Shown here: one piece after another, positions 24,151 to 35,800 of the stretch
Position numbering within the stretch: the first letter of the stretch is position 1
Layout of the letters: each line of letters starts with the position of its first letter
Assembly: GCA_949825025.1 (NCBI GenBank)
Contig: OX463782.1
Location: 25,942,773-26,006,772, forward strand
DNA from: Siphlonurus alternatus
Taxonomy: Eukaryota > Arthropoda > Insecta > Ephemeroptera > Siphlonuridae
Length of the DNA: 64,000 nt
Direction of reading: 5' to 3'
Program-made: the position numbers and the translations under genes
Notes under the pieces: generated by a model
What the model was told of the DNA's origin: nothing
Seen by the model: only the letters and a program-made list of their open reading frames with translations
The model's database searches: none

Positions 24151-27100
24151 CTATTGTGGGTATTCCACCACGGTGGCTCGCTTGCTTGCGGCTGACTCTC
24201 TCAGCCCCTCCCTGAACTCACCAACACTCCGAGCATCCACAAGCCCAGAGTCCAACAAATTCCACTCCCTCACCGTTCTTCTCAAAAAAGAATACTTGCC
24301 CACATCATTTTTGCTTCTCCTATACTCCAGCTTCCAATCATGGTCCCTCCTACCTTTATAACGCCCTTCCTCAGTACGATTGCTAAGCTCCTCCCAGCCC
24401 TTTTGGTTCCTAGTTATTTTATACATTGCTGTCAGTCTACTTTGCTTCCTCCTTTCCTCCAGATCCTCCCATCCCAGTTGCTCTATCATTCTAGTCACAC
24501 TCTCTCTTCCCTTATAAATTTTGTTTTTATCACAGATAAAGCTCCAGTTCCCCTTTTCTAAGACCCTTCTTGCTGCTCGTCTTTGTATCTTTTCCATCTC
24601 TTTCTTCCCTTTTGCTCTATACGGGTCCCATGCATTACATCCATATTCCATTATTGGTCTAATCAGAGACTTGTATGCTTTTTCTCTTACTGTCCTGCCT
24701 GCCCCCTTAAGATTCCTCATTACAAACTCAAGATTCCTTCTGCTCTTTGCGGTTACATACCTAATATGTTCATCCCAATTAAGTTTGCATTGAAGCATTA
24801 CTCCCAGATATTTGTATTTGTCCTCTGATTTGATTTCTTCCCCCTCCATAAAATATTTAACCTGACTTTGCTCCCTTCTTTTGTTGAACTTAACCACACT
24901 ACATTTTCCCACATTAAGCTTCATTTTATTAGCTTCTATCCATATACCCACTGTCTCCAGATCCTTTTTTAGAATTTGCTCATCCTGCTTATTACTTACT
25001 GTCCTATAGATTACGCTGTCATCAGCAAAAAGCCTCATCTCCGACTCCAAATTCTGTACAATATCATTAATAAAAATAATAAAAAGTAGCGGCCCTAGCA
25101 CACTACCCTGAGGGACTCCGGAAGTAACCTTCACTACCTCAGACAACGTTTGCCCTAGCTTGACTCTCTGTACTCTATCAGTTAAAAAATCTTCTATAAA
25201 ATTTATCAAGCCTTCTTCACCTACCGCTTCTCTTATTTTATTCACTAGTATATTATGTGGCACCTTATCAAATGCTTTCTCGAAATCCAAAAATATTGCA
25301 TGTATTTCCTCTCCTTTATCAATGCCTTCCTCGAGGTCCTGCACTAGCCCCAGAAGCTGAGTATCACATGAATAATTCCCCCTAAATCCGTGCTGTTGTT
25401 TGCAAAAATATCCCTTCCGTTCTAGCTTAAGTCTCATGTACTTAACTACTATCTTCTCCATTACTTTTGAAACTACTGATGTAAGGCTTACTGGTCTGTA
25501 GTTTTTAACTTCACTTTTTGCTCCTCCCTTATAAATTGGAATAACCCACGCCTCTCTCCACCCATCTGGCATTTTACCTTGTTTCATTACCGTCTCAAAA
25601 ATAAGCATTTGGTACTTACAATGCTTATCAATACACAATTTTAGGAATGATGCTGTAATTCCGTCCGGTCCCGGGGCCTTCCCTTTTTTCAATGACACTA
25701 TTGCTCTTCTAACATCTTTATATCTGACCCTGAATATCTTATGTCTACTATTTGCTGTACCTTCCTCCTGCTCGTTATTTTGCTCATTCCCCTTGTCTGT
25801 ATCTAATACTTTGGCCTGGAACACAGCCTCATATTGCTTTGAACACGCATTTGCTTTCTCCGACTCCGTAACATATATTCCCAATGCATCTTTCAGCACT
25901 GGTATATCATTTCCTGCCTTTCTTAAAGTTTTTATATGTTTATACATTCTTCCCCAGCTGCTACCTACATCTTTCTCATCAAAAATCTTGCTCATAAAAA
26001 TTTTTCTCGCCCTATCCTTTGCATTATTGAGTTCCATCTCCGTCTCTTTCATTCTACCTTTCCTAACTAGTCCTTTCTTATATTTAATATAGTCTCTTCT
26101 CAACTTCCTCTTTAAGCTTCTAACCTCTTTATTAAAATACGGTGGGTCACTATTCACATTAATTGATTTTGCTGGTACATATTTTTCTTGTACTTCCATA
26201 CATATTTTAACATACGAATCCCACAAAAGATTTATATCTCCTTTACTTTCTGACCAAGAATTAAACTCATCCTCTAGTTCTCTCTCTATTGCTACTGTGT
26301 CGGCTTTTTGGTAAAGCCACTTTCTCGTTTTTTGCTCCGGTTGCTTTGACTTCCCAAAAATTAGCTCTACGACAGGTATTTTGTGATCACTAATACCGTC
26401 CACAACCATAGTATTTTGCCAGATTTCTATCGGTCTAACTAGAACTACATCAAGAATATTTCTAGTACCATTAACATGCTCTCTCGTATATTCATTAATG
26501 ACCTGTGTCATGTCCCTATTTGTTATTTTTGCTACTAGTTTCTGTGTTGCCGTCCCCAACACCTCACACCTGTCATTCCAGTTTATATGCGGCAAATTAA
26601 AATCTCCGATAAGTAGCGTTGTTTGCTGCGGGCTGCAATTGTCTAGTCTAGTCACCACTCTCTCCAAAATTACATTTTGCTCATTTACATCCACCGGCCT
26701 ATATCCTGCCATTAACTTAACTTTTTCTTTCCCTAAAATAAATTCAATACCCATAAGCTCACAGTCACTTTCAGCCCATTCTATATAAGCCTTATATTGT
26801 ATTTTGACTGCCACTAAAATTCCGCCTCCGTTCCTGTTTCTATCTCTCCTAAAAATATTGTAATCAGACAGTTCCAACTCCGAATCCTTGATACTGTCAT
26901 CTAGCTTTGTTTCTACTAACACCAGCACATCCGGTTCATGACAATCTATTTTTGTTTTTAGCTGTCTTATTTTGCCCAAAAGCCCCCTTACATTAACTTC
27001 CATTATTATGAGCTTCCCCCCCTCCAAAAATTTGTTTTTACACTCACCAGTTTTCCGTTGTTGGCTGACGTACCTCCCACGCTGCTGTCTGCTCGGTTGT

Positions 27101-27276
27101 CCTTGATCCTGTATGTTGCTCTGTAGTCCTCGTACCGGTATGTTGCTCAGCTGCTCACTTCCCGTTGAAATACTACGCTGACCTCTTTTCGGTGTGTTGA
27201 TGATGCTTCCCTTAAATATTTTGTTTACTACTACTTGCTTCCTCCTAATATCATTTGCTTCTTCTTCCACTGTCAC
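24151..27276 (-). CDS. LINE ORF2: endonuclease-reverse transcriptase
   Basis: The open frame of 1041 codons holds, in order, an apurinic-type endonuclease and a reverse transcriptase. Endonuclease motifs are LVETKLDD, GDFNLPHINW and SDHKIPVV. RT motifs are KKGKAPGPDGI, NYRPVSLTS, LDFEKAFDKVPH, VPQGSVLGPLLF and the catalytic FADD. A C-terminal region with KYLGVML and basic stretches follows. The nominal first codon here is GTG; the frame actually stays open 28 more codons up to the UGA of ORF1, so the true N-terminus is uncertain. It would nick target DNA and copy its RNA by target-primed reverse transcription. I see no stop or frameshift in the domains. Confidence 0.93.
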   Translation of the reverse strand: MTVEEEANDIRRKQVVVNKIFKGSIINTPKRGQRSISTGSEQLSNIPVRGLQSNIQDQGQPSRQQRGRYVSQQRKTGECKNKFLEGGKLIIMEVNVRGLLGKIRQLKTKIDCHEPDVLVLVETKLDDSIKDSELELSDYNIFRRDRNRNGGGILVAVKIQYKAYIEWAESDCELMGIEFILGKEKVKLMAGYRPVDVNEQNVILERVVTRLDNCSPQQTTLLIGDFNLPHINWNDRCEVLGTATQKLVAKITNRDMTQVINEYTREHVNGTRNILDVVLVRPIEIWQNTMVVDGISDHKIPVVELIFGKSKQPEQKTRKWLYQKADTVAIERELEDEFNSWSESKGDINLLWDSYVKICMEVQEKYVPAKSINVNSDPPYFNKEVRSLKRKLRRDYIKYKKGLVRKGRMKETEMELNNAKDRARKIFMSKIFDEKDVGSSWGRMYKHIKTLRKAGNDIPVLKDALGIYVTESEKANACSKQYEAVFQAKVLDTDKGNEQNNEQEEGTANSRHKIFRVRYKDVRRAIVSLKKGKAPGPDGITASFLKLCIDKHCKYQMLIFETVMKQGKMPDGWREAWVIPIYKGGAKSEVKNYRPVSLTSVVSKVMEKIVVKYMRLKLERKGYFCKQQHGFRGNYSCDTQLLGLVQDLEEGIDKGEEIHAIFLDFEKAFDKVPHNILVNKIREAVGEEGLINFIEDFLTDRVQRVKLGQTLSEVVKVTSGVPQGSVLGPLLFIIFINDIVQNLESEMRLFADDSVIYRTVSNKQDEQILKKDLETVGIWIEANKMKLNVGKCSVVKFNKRREQSQVKYFMEGEEIKSEDKYKYLGVMLQCKLNWDEHIRYVTAKSRRNLEFVMRNLKGAGRTVREKAYKSLIRPIMEYGCNAWDPYRAKGKKEMEKIQRRAARRVLEKGNWSFICDKNKIYKGRESVTRMIEQLGWEDLEERRKQSRLTAMYKITRNQKGWEELSNRTEEGRYKGRRDHDWKLEYRRSKNDVGKYSFLRRTVREWNLLDSGLVDARSVGEFREGLRESAASKRATVVEYPQ

Positions 27277-27360
27277 TTTTTGCGTTAAACTAACCTTAAT
27301 TGCTCCCTCCCCACTCGTTTGCCACTTTTCTTTTGCTATTGTCTTTTTGCTCCCCTCAAG

Positions 27361-27858
27361 TCAACAGTCCAATTGACTGTTGACATACTCGCCCACCACC
27401 TTCCCTGCTTGCTCCTTGCGCACCCATCTTCCATTGTACCAGCGTTCAGTTTTCAGTGCATAATACGGGTTTGCAAATCTCACCTTCATTTCAGTACACA
27501 CCTGATACATCACATTGTTGAGGTTGCTCAGTAAGTTAGGGCTTTCGTCATGGTTATTGAAAGCACCGATCACTTTAACGCTTGTTGCACTGCTCACTCT
27601 CTTTGACATGGCCGTCTTGAGCAGACTACGTAGCTTATTTTTCACCACCCCTACATAGCAGTTATTTGCATCTTTCACTGCACACATTCCCAGAAAGAGA
27701 ACAATCTCCTCAGTTTGCTCCGTGATGGGGGCATGCCCTAGCAGTGCCTCCATACTACTCAATGTGCTCCCAGAAGTTGACTCATCAATAATCACCTCCG
27801 CTCCGGTGATATGCTCGGCTGCTACTGCCAGACTACGGTCGCCAACGACTACTGCCAT
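27361..27858 (-). CDS. LINE ORF1: SGNH/esterase-like protein
   Basis: 165 residues starting VVVGDRSL, in the position where SGNH hydrolases have their GDS block, then LFLGMCAVKD where a GxND-like block is expected, and a C-terminal segment ending in a TGA at 27363-27361. Esterase-like ORF1 proteins are known from CR1 LINEs; the catalytic residues look degraded here. The TGA is followed by CTT and the frame continues open into ORF2. Confidence 0.6.
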   Translation of the reverse strand: MAVVVGDRSLAVAAEHITGAEVIIDESTSGSTLSSMEALLGHAPITEQTEEIVLFLGMCAVKDANNCYVGVVKNKLRSLLKTAMSKRVSSATSVKVIGAFNNHDESPNLLSNLNNVMYQVCTEMKVRFANPYYALKTERWYNGRWVRKEQAGKVVGEYVNSQLDC

Positions 27859-27975
27859 GAGTCGAGGTCGCTTACAAATCTTTACTTCGATGCCGGTTTA
27901 TGAGAACGCCACGGCCGTGGGCGCGGCAATCCGCTTGCCTAGCGGCCATCCCAAGTATCTAATAGACTTTTAACC

Positions 27976-29398
27976 TGTTATTAGTACTGACATCATGGTT
28001 TAATGTTCATTAATTTAGCGAACTTTAAATCCAAAACAGAAAAGGCACGCTGCCATGATTTTTGTTATTGTGACGTCACAGGAACTCGAAATCGATTAAT
28101 TAAATCGAACAGAATCGAACTAAACCGATCAGCTGAGCTGAAAAAAAGCGTTCGTTTTAAAATAAAAGACAGATCGGAATATACGTCTATATACGCCTCC
28201 AAAAGCTATAATAAATCCAGAATGTTACTTTTAAATGCGTAAGGGTGCTTATTTTATTTAATTTCACCACTTTTTTTCAAGTTTTTAGCATTTTTGATGT
28301 CGACGTTTTGTCACAACAGCGGCCCACAGTGATGTTAGTCCGCGCATATTCGCGGCGAATATGCGCGCATATTCGCATATTCGCGCATATTCGCGGACAA
28401 TCTGCGGCCGCATATGCGCGCATATTGAAAATTGACTTTCCCGCCACAAAAATAGCAATTTAAAACTGGGTAAAACTACAGTAAATGCTACAGAGAGTCT
28501 TTTCTTATTTTTCTTGGTATAATCCCTTGCTTAATTAGTGTTTGGATTAAATTAGAGTTAATTAATCATGGAATTAAAGCAATCGGCCTTTCAGGCTGCC
28601 GAGGTGCTCACGTGATTTTAATTGCGCGCGGCCGCCATCTTGAAAGTATCTTTCGCGCATATGCGCGCATTTGCGCGCATATTCGCATGCGCATATTCGC
28701 GGACCAATCTTCGCGCGAATTTCACATCACTGCCGGCCCAGACGGCCGGCGCGGCCCCATGCTTTCGTCTGGAAGAGGTGCAAAGTGGTCGAAGTGGTGG
28801 CGACGCGATTTTGAAATCAAATTAAACTTACTTTTTAATACTTTTTTCTAATAGTTATACATATTATAGAAGCATGTAATATTTTTAAAAAATTCCATAG
28901 TTTAAAATAACCTTGTTGTGGGACATTTTTAAAAAATTAAGATTACTACGCCTTGGCGACGTCTAGTCTGTGATCTCAGGCGTAATCTAAGGCTTGTTTA
29001 ACTGTAGGAGGATATGTATTCTCCTTGATCTTGGAGAGGTGATTTGAGATTCTTGTTGTTCAGGAGGATTAAATTAAATTACCATATTAAAATGGAAATT
29101 ATTATGAATAATTAATATAAGGTAGTGTGTTGGAATTTTTTTATATCCTATCTGGTAAAAAAAGAAAAAAAATCTAAAAAAAAGTTTAAATTTTCGCGCT
29201 CATAAATGTAAACAAAAACAAGCTGCGCATGAAATTCACAATTTTTTCAGGAGGAGAAGAAAAGGGATCAATGATCATCAATCATCATTATTATCCTCAT
29301 TATCCTGTTGTATTTGTAACTGGGCTTTAATAATTTAACCAGTTTACTTCATTAAGTACATCATAAAATATTGTGCAAGCTGCTTCCGTAACTAGAAA
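27976..29398. other. intergenic region before TRAPPC3
   Basis: Contains a hAT-type MITE (28327-28732) and otherwise AT-rich DNA. The TRAPPC3 promoter must lie in its right part. I see no clear TATA box. Confidence 0.5.
28327..28732. mobile_element. hAT-type MITE, 406 bp
   Basis: Termini CAGTGATGT...ACATCACTG are flanked by 8-bp direct repeats GCGGCCCA (28319-28326) and CCGGCCCA (28733-28740) that differ at one base, as expected of an aged hAT duplication. Both subterminal regions are dense alternating purine-pyrimidine blocks such as GCGCGCATATTCGC. Confidence 0.8.
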
Positions 29399-32074
29399 AT
29401 GGCAAGACAAGGGACCCGGCTTGATGCCAAGAAAGTTGTAAGTTTCAACCTGTTATGGGGGCGGTTACAGCTACAGGGCAATGGTGCTTTTTTTTTCTCT
29501 CTTTTTTACATGGATATTATGTATGTACTCTTAGGAGCTTGGAGTTCGGAGCGGGGTCAGGCGCATATCCAGGGGGGGGGGGGGGGGGCTCCGAAAATTT
29601 GGATTTAACATGGGCAATATATTTTCCCCACTCCATTTCTTTAACATTGGCTTTATAGAGGCAGCCCCCTCCCCCCCCCCCCCCCCCCCCGCTCTGAATT
29701 TTTTTTCTTGATCCGCGCCTCAGCGGGGTACTGGGTAGGGGGTAGGGATAAGGGAGGGAAAGGATGGTTGCCACGGACGCGTCCCAGAATTTGCTGAGGT
29801 GACAATTTATTTGAGGGAACTGTGAAAGACCTCAGTTAGGACGGACACAGACACCATTAAAGACGTCCGTGTCTTATGCCCAGAAAATTGACCAGAATCA
29901 ACAGAACTTCGCGGGATCTGAGCGTGGTGTCGCTAGTGTAGTGCATCGGCATGGTCCGTGAGCCAGCTTCACATCATCCACATGGTACTTAAACTTCAAG
30001 CCTGCATGGCTCTTGCTGGCTGTACAGCTGACGGGAGTTACCGTACACCTGCAGCAAGCCACAACTAGAGCCAGGCTGTATCGTGTGGAGCTGGCTCATG
30101 AACTACACTGGCAGCACCATGCTCAGATCCCGCGAAGTGCTGCTGACTGATGCTGGTTACTTTTCTGGCCATAAGACATGAAGGTCTCTGATGGTCTCAT
30201 GAACGGACACCTCTTCTTTTTATGAATGGACCAAAGTGATTCAAGTATTGTATACACGTATTGCATTTTTGTTTGTTCTAGAACTCTGAGCTGTTTACAT
30301 TAACCTACGGCAGCCTGGTGTCACAGCTTATAAAAGATTTTGAGAATGTAGAAGATGTTAACAAACATTTAGAGCGAATGGGCTACAATATCGGAGTTCG
30401 TCTTATTGAAGACTTTCTCTCTCGCTCAGGATCTGGCAGATGTTTTGACTTCAGAGATACCGCAGAAAAAATTCAGGTAATTTACAAATTAAAATATAAT
30501 GAAGTTGCACAATAAAGTTTTTCTACTTATTGCATTCAGTTTTTTTCCTAACACTTTAAGAAAACTTAAACTCCAATTGTAAAGAAAAAATGTATGCAAA
30601 ATTGCATTGTGTAACATAGGTTTTTCAATTTTCTTTAAAATAAACTATGTACAGAACTCTTAACATACCGATCTACGTTGTGGGCAAAATTATTGTTGGA
30701 ATTCAATTCAATTCAATTCATTTATTCAATCAACTGGCTGTACAGGTACAACATTGCATAGGAGATACTGTAAACAATACTTTTTATTTGTATTAACCGC
30801 TGCAGTTGCAAAATCAACTACATTTTTTTTTTTTCCAGAAAATTGATGTACGTACAGGATATAATATAAAATGCCCACAGTAAATACTGTATAAAGTTTG
30901 CATTCAATTCAAATACTGAGCATATTATGTATGTACCTAATAATTTTATCTACATTCATCACTGAAATATTAGTTAATCTAATGCTAATGTTTGTTGTTA
31001 CAGCTGGGTTTCCGCATGTTCTTGGGAGTGTCTCCCTCAGTGAGTAATTGGAGTCCTAGCGGGGATGAGTTTTCATTGGTGCTGGATGCCAACCCTCTGA
31101 CAGACTTCGTAGAGTTGCCTGACACGCACCTTGGGCTGAAATATTCCAATTTGCTGACTGGTGTGATCCGTGGCTCCTGCGAGATGGTGAGCATCCTCAT
31201 GGTTTATCAAAACCAGCAGTAGTGCATGAACACTGATAGAATTTTTAAGGAGGTGAGGATTTTTAGACTGCATTACTCAATCCGAGTGTGCATTTTATTT
31301 AGCGGGGGGGGGGGGGGGGGTCCCAAGGAGAGAGGAAGGTAACCCAACTCCTTGTCTACAGAATTATTTAAATGAAGTCTTTTACTACCATGTTATGATT
31401 TCAATACAGTAAATTAAATGCATTTTTTTAATCTACATAATGTAAGTAGAATAGAAAAATTCTTAACTTTAAAATTACAGTAATTAAATGATTAAAATTT
31501 CTTTACCTCTAAATTTAATTTTCACACCAAAGTATATTTGATACCTTTCCACCAGGCTACTAAACTATGTGACTACAGTACTATAAGGCGTCTATATATA
31601 TGTACTATAAGGCGTCTATATATATATATATATATTGTCGCCCCCCTCCTCCCCCAGGTATTGCAGATTTTAAAACAGGTGCTGACTTTTGTTTCTCTCA
31701 TTCCTTCATCCCAATTTCTGCTGTAAAACAATATATTGAATACAATTTATAAAAGATTTATCCAAGAAGATAACCAGGTTTTTCACTAATCACGCTTAGT
31801 GCCAGCTTAATTCAAGGAGACTAAGAAACTTGGATCAAGTCTAATAATTTTTGTAAGTTAATTAAATTATATTGCAGCACTCAAAACTTGTCATTATATA
31901 AATATGTTTGCTTATTTTTTATCCGAGCTGGATTTTAATTGTTGTTGTTTGCAGGTCCAGATGGAGGTTGGCTGTTGGTTTGTTCAGGACCAGCTCAAGG
32001 GCGACAGTGTGACGGAGATCCGTGTGAAGCTGGTGCGAAAGTTAGAAGATGCTGTCCCTGCTGGGGAGGACTGA
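29399..32074 (+). CDS. TRAPPC3: TRAPP complex subunit 3 (Bet3)
   Basis: Core subunit of the TRAPP tethering complexes, which activate Rab1/Ypt1 and tether ER-derived vesicles at the Golgi. Four exons: 29399-29437, 30282-30476, 31004-31186, 31955-32074 (TGA). They give 178 residues against 180 in human. The Bet3 fold signatures are plain: [62 protein letters not shown] and VQDQLKGD. Cys67 matches the acylated Cys68 of the human protein that sits in the hydrophobic channel. The start [13 protein letters not shown] matches the family's short basic N-terminus. The first intron holds a G/C-run repeat and a foldback. It converges on GOPC, with 807 bp between the two stop codons. Confidence 0.97.
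29556..29722. repeat. repeat with opposed G-run and C-run
   Basis: GGCGCATATCCAGGGGG... on the left is complementary to ...CCCCCGCTCTG...GATCCGCGCC on the right, around TTTAACATGG. A related copy without the long runs lies at about 54972-55075 (CGCAGATCCAGGGGGG ... GGGTCCGCGCC). Confidence 0.65.
29839..30210. repeat. foldback element in TRAPPC3 intron 1
   Basis: The left arm (ACTTCGCGGGATCTGAGC, CTAGTGTAGT) is complementary to the right arm (ACTACACTGG, GCTCAGATCCCGCGAAGT). The outer parts GTCCGTGTCTTATG and CATAAGACATG also pair. About 370 bp in all. Confidence 0.75.
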
Positions 32075-32881
32075 ACTTGGCTTGTGTCCCTTAATTTTGC
32101 TTCAGAACTCGCCAGAATAATCCAGAGTTGATTCTTAGGACACAACAACCTCCATCATGCTATTTATAGATTATTTTGTTATGTTTGAAATATTTATGTT
32201 AATTTCAAGATGAAGGTAAATATCTTTTTGTAAGGTGTATGTGCGTAAAATTTACAATTATGAAGTATGTTAAACTTTTTGTTTAAATAATTTTGTAGAC
32301 TAGACCAGTTAACTCTGTGTGACAGATGATAATATTATGCATTGTATGCAATTTTTAAAGCTTATAATACAGTATAGTTATACTTACTGTTTCTTGAAGT
32401 TCAGAAACTACCTTTTGCTATATTCCAAAACAATATAATTAATGTAAAATTGAAAATAGTTCTTGTGAATAAGTTTTATTATAAAAAAAATATATAAAAT
32501 ACATTATAAAAACAGGTATTGGATGTTAAACTTAATTTAAATATTGTAGAATAACACAATAATATTAAAGCTTTTTGTAATATATCAACTTTTTATTTAA
32601 CATAAAATTACTAACCTATTACAGCAAAATTAAAATTAAAAAATGCATGCTTCAGTTTATAATTACAGTACCATCAAAATGCTCTTCTAGCAATACTTTA
32701 TTAAAGTGAAGGATTATTTGCTTTTTGCACAATTACAGGAAATATCTGATACATAAGTAATATTCTAGGCTATGTATATGCGTTTGTACAGATGCATATA
32801 AGTAAATAATTGGATCACAAAAGATGACTCCGTTACATATTATCATGATAATGGTGAATGTTAGAGAGTTCGGAGAAGACA
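32075..32881. other. convergent 3' region of TRAPPC3 and GOPC
   Basis: The two 3' UTRs share this AT-rich stretch. No ORF of interest and no clear repeat seen. Confidence 0.6.
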
Positions 32882-35800
32882 TCAGACGGGAGTACCATAG
32901 TCTGGATCTCCCTCTATTTCTGTTGCAGTCTCCAGGTGCTTGGGGTGCCTTGTAATCCTCCTGATAAAACATATAAAACAATTTTTAGTTGTCAATTCAT
33001 TCAAGTCAAACAGACGTGTTAAAAAAAAAATGTTTTATTTTTTTATTTTATTCGTCAAGTATTTATGAAATACATTGATATACTGCAGATTATTATATTA
33101 TTAAATTTGAGCAAAATAATGTGTAGTAATAATGAGCAGGATTCATGAAGAAAATAACCAGTTTTACAAACCATGTTATCTGAGAGTTGTGTTGAAATTT
33201 TTACATATACCGTATATATATTTTTTTTTTAGAATCCCACAATATTAGAGAGATGGTAACAACAGGTTTTTAATTTCAATAACCATTAAAGATATAAAAA
33301 TATATAAATACAGGGAACAATGAAGGTAAATTATAATAATAATAATAACATAGCCAAAAACATAAAAAAAAGTCCAGATAATCATCTGATATGTTCTCAC
33401 CTGTGAGTGGGTGTCAGAGGCTCGTTGGTAACATGCACCACTGCACGGCCCGGTGAGCTGAGTGCCAATGGTGACGAGGAGGATCCTGACGACAGGCGAG
33501 AGTTGGAACGTCCCAGGGAGGGAGGAGGAGAAGGCAGGCTCGGATGTGGTGACGGTAGACTAGGATACGGGGAGGGAAGGGTGGAGGGCGGAGCAGGACT
33601 GGGAGGACGCTCTTGACTAGTGTCCTGGGCAGGACTATTAAAACCTTCCTCAGAAAACTCTTGCACATCAGCTTCACTGAAACCAAATACAGCACTATTG
33701 ATGAAGTGTGAAAAGCAATGACCAAAATGACTACATACTACAATAAATTCTCAACCATTCTTATTTTACATGCAAAGTATGTACTATGACTACCATATAT
33801 ACTTTTTTTGTCAAAATTTTTAACCTTTAAAAATAAAAAGAAGTCATTAAATTCTCCAAGTAGAAAATATTCTTCACCATCACTGTCTTTAACAAGTCTT
33901 CACCTTACCTGCCACTAGCTGCTAGGAGAGGGTCTGGGGTGCGGGGAGCCGTGGGAGTGTTGATGAGAGCCTGTGTCTCAATGCAGTTCTTGCCCCGCAC
34001 TCTTGCAGTCTTGCCACAGCCATTGGTGAGAGGGTGTAGGTTGATTGTCTCATTTGGTTCCATCACTTCATGGTCAAAGAATCTGTACCTGCAACAAGTA
34101 CGGTAACACACTTTAAATGTGTGTTTCTCAATCATAAAAAATTGCATATTTTCCACAACATTAAATGTTGATTGCTACACTTTTATTAAAATAAAATAAA
34201 TTTTATACAAAGTTAGAGGGGGGGGGGGAAGAGAAGAAGAACTTTCAGAGACTTCATTCGGAGATACATGTCTTTTGATTACGTAGGTCAATATTGTCAA
34301 TGGAGACAATAGAGTTGCAACATTGTTTACTTTGTATGTAAATATCATAGTTTGTAAACTATTCAGCTGGGGCAAATTTATCTGAGCACAGACCAACACA
34401 ATATTGTATTTCAAATGGAAGTTATACAATAGGACTAACCTGAAGCCGTACACATCGTCTGCCAGTGAGTTGTCGTCATCACTGTCCTCGGAAGCGATGT
34501 ACTGCACCTCAAGACTGACACTACCGGCCTGAGCAGACAGGATCTCCACAGCCTCATGGTGGCGGACCTGTGGGGAACAAACATTTAGTCAGTCTTACAC
34601 ATCTTACACATTAGTACAAGATTGAATTTGAGTATTTTATTTTATAACGTAAATGTAATCAAAAGAGAAATAATTACATAAAATGAACTTAATATAACTA
34701 AAAATGCAGGAATTCAAATTTAGAAAAAAAAAAAAAAAAAAAAAAGACCCACCTCTCGTAAGCTGATTCCATTTACGCTGAGGATGGCATCTCCGACATA
34801 GAGGGAGCCAGAGCGAGCTGCAGGTCCGTCAGGCTCTAGCTCGGAGATCAGGATAGGCACTCCATGCTCACGACCTCCCTGACGAGGGAACAGAAATTAA
34901 GTTACAAAGACACATACAGATAACTAGTTAAAAGAGACAACCTTTACAATGAAAATTAAATGCATAATTTAGCATCTTTCGATAACTTGTGTTTTTACAA
35001 TACAATGTTAAATAATTTTAAGGGCTTTTTTTATTCTAGCTACACCAGTGTGAATAGATAAATACATATGTAATTATTGTACACTGATAGTTAATCCACT
35101 TAATTAACCCCCAAAAGTTTTAAACATTAATATTATACTGCATGCCTATTATTGAGAAATAAGAAATTTTTCTTATATTGAACAATCTTCCTTTTGGTAA
35201 ATTATTCTTGACAGTGTCAATATTTTGTTCGGAAAATGTATTGATGCCATTGTGATCAAGGAAATTGTTCGGGAACCTAACTGAAAATATTGAAAGTTGG
35301 ATTTAATGTAAATCTGCAAAATAATAATTAAGTATTAAATAATTTTTTTTAAGCAAAACAAACAAAAAATTCTGTGAGAGCATGACAAAAAAGTAAAGTT
35401 ATCAATTTTTTCGCTCCCTCCCCCTTTTTCCACTAAAAAATAGACAGAGTCTCGCAATAATTTCATTGATGGCAAGTATGACAACCTTTGACTCATGATA
35501 AAACATACAAATTACTTCCCATTTGCTATACACATTTACATTGTACACTCACCGTAATGGATATCCCAAGTCCCTCATCTGGATCTCTGGCTACTGCCAC
35601 AAGCCTGGTGTCGCCAACCCCCTGTTGTGCATGCTGGGAGGTGGAGGATGCGTGTTCCGGAGGTGGGGCAGGGGGCGGGGGTGGCCCGGTTCGACCACGG
35701 CGACACGCGCGGATCACAGTCTTGTGCCGATGCAGTAGGATCTCGGCCTCGAGCTGTCGCCAAAGCTTGTCACGAACGTCACCTCTCATTTCGCGGCCCA

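Larger units (their letters stand above)
24085..27975 (-). mobile_element. CR1/jockey-superfamily LINE, near full length
   Basis: Two ORFs (27858-27361 and 27276-24151) read leftward. At the 3' end is a short tandem of GATTAAA (three units, 24085-24106, as seen on the plus strand), the kind of short tail repeat used by CR1/L2-type LINEs. The 5' limit near 27975 is approximate. The coding frames are intact, so insertion was recent. Confidence 0.85.

Noticed and set aside
24173..27534. Several plus-strand ORFs of 60-99 codons
   Set aside because: They are antisense shadows of the LINE endonuclease-reverse transcriptase frame.
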